NCBI GenBank assembly: GCA_038251405.1
Contig: JBBSBH010000011.1
Coordinates: 87,033-151,032 of the forward strand
Reading direction: 5' to 3'
Source of the DNA: JADJLQ01 sp038251405
GTDB lineage: Bacteria > Bacteroidota > Bacteroidia > Chitinophagales > Saprospiraceae
DNA: 64,000 nucleotides
The position numbers and the translations under genes were made by a program. How positions within the stretch are numbered: the first letter of the stretch is position 1; each line of letters begins with the position of its first letter. Of this stretch, positions 63,742 to 64,000 are shown piece by piece. The notes under the pieces are model-generated. The model saw only the letters and a program-made list of their open reading frames with translations, had not been told where the DNA came from and did not search any database.

Positions 63742-64000
63742 ATGTCTTTAGCATTAAAATACCCTCCCCATAATACTGTTGAAGAATGGCGTCATTGGGA
63801 AGGTCGTTGGGAGTTGATTGAAGGTATGCCTTATAATATGTCTCCAGCCCCTTCAAAAAGACATCAGCAAATAAATTTGGAATTGGCAATAATTCTCAAA
63901 CGGGAAATCAAAAATTGTAAAAATTGCGAAGTTCTTCTGCCTATTGATTGGGAGATTGCTGATGACACTGTCGTACAGCCTGATTTGACAATAGTTTGTA
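63742..64000 (+). CDS. Uma2-family (DUF820) endonuclease-fold protein, N-terminal part
   Basis: An ATG at 63742 opens 86 codons that run off the right edge. The visible part has the family's EEWRHWEGRWELIEGMPYNM, the PAPSKRHQQINLELAI helix and VQPDLTIVC, whose P-D is the first metal-binding residue of the PD-(D/E)xK fold. Members are widespread, often multicopy and rarely assigned a function. Only about half of the usual length (about 190) is inside the window. Confidence 0.8.
   Translation, partial: MSLALKYPPHNTVEEWRHWEGRWELIEGMPYNMSPAPSKRHQQINLELAIILKREIKNCKNCEVLLPIDWEIADDTVVQPDLTIVC

Overview
The window is chromosomal DNA of a Bacteroidota bacterium, most probably a Saprospiria-type (Saprospiraceae-like) lineage. 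The evidence is SusC/SusD outer-membrane uptake proteins, several proteins with type IX secretion (T9SS) C-terminal sorting domains, a giant protein combining HYR-like modules with a dockerin-like pair, TAnnTTTG promoter boxes instead of sigma-70 -10 boxes, A-rich leaders without Shine-Dalgarno sequences, and a mevalonate-type isoprenoid gene pair. The lineage assignment below phylum is inference.

Layout. 1-8.4 kb: the 5' end of a membrane glycosyltransferase, a 2354-residue T9SS-exported giant protein, and an 0.8 kb scar with a decayed transposase and a possible 45-residue gene. 8.5-10.4 kb: uppP, preceded by about 1 kb of 12 tandem repeats. 10.4-20.7 kb: a SusD/SusC pair, a second TonB-dependent receptor with a T9SS-exported hydrolase-fold protein, and a lipoprotein. 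20.7-23.5 kb: tandem nhaD antiporters. 23.6-32.6 kb: housekeeping genes (dusB, CCA-adding enzyme, FKBP isomerase, cystathionine beta-synthase type enzyme, LysM protein, kdsB, cdd, a flippase-like protein, prmC). 32.6-36.5 kb: a minus-strand run of xerD, an Ig-like lipoprotein, lptB and two very small lipoproteins. 36.5-40.7 kb: a VWA/MoxR-like pair with degenerate ATPase motifs, then a DUF234-type ATPase behind an inverted-repeat array. 41-46.7 kb: RNase R, a peptidase-like lipoprotein, DinB and ComF.

46.6-51.8 kb is the most unusual locus. A sigma-70 family factor and a membrane anti-sigma-like protein are divergent from two small paralogous proteins that share a 14-residue Cys-Gly-Pro N-terminus, followed by an exported TPR-CHAT caspase-like protease with its His/Cys dyad intact. 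It is the best candidate for an undescribed system.

51.8-55 kb: a GMC oxidoreductase, a Gdh3-type subunit and a DUF1080 protein, suggesting periplasmic sugar or glycoside oxidation. 55.3-57.9 kb: rplM-rpsI-rpsB-tsf. 58-64 kb: a TPR protein, type 2 IPP isomerase with HMG-CoA reductase, an AI-2E/PerM-type permease, lipA, and the start of a Uma2-family gene cut by the window edge. No rRNA, tRNA or CRISPR array was recognised by reading.
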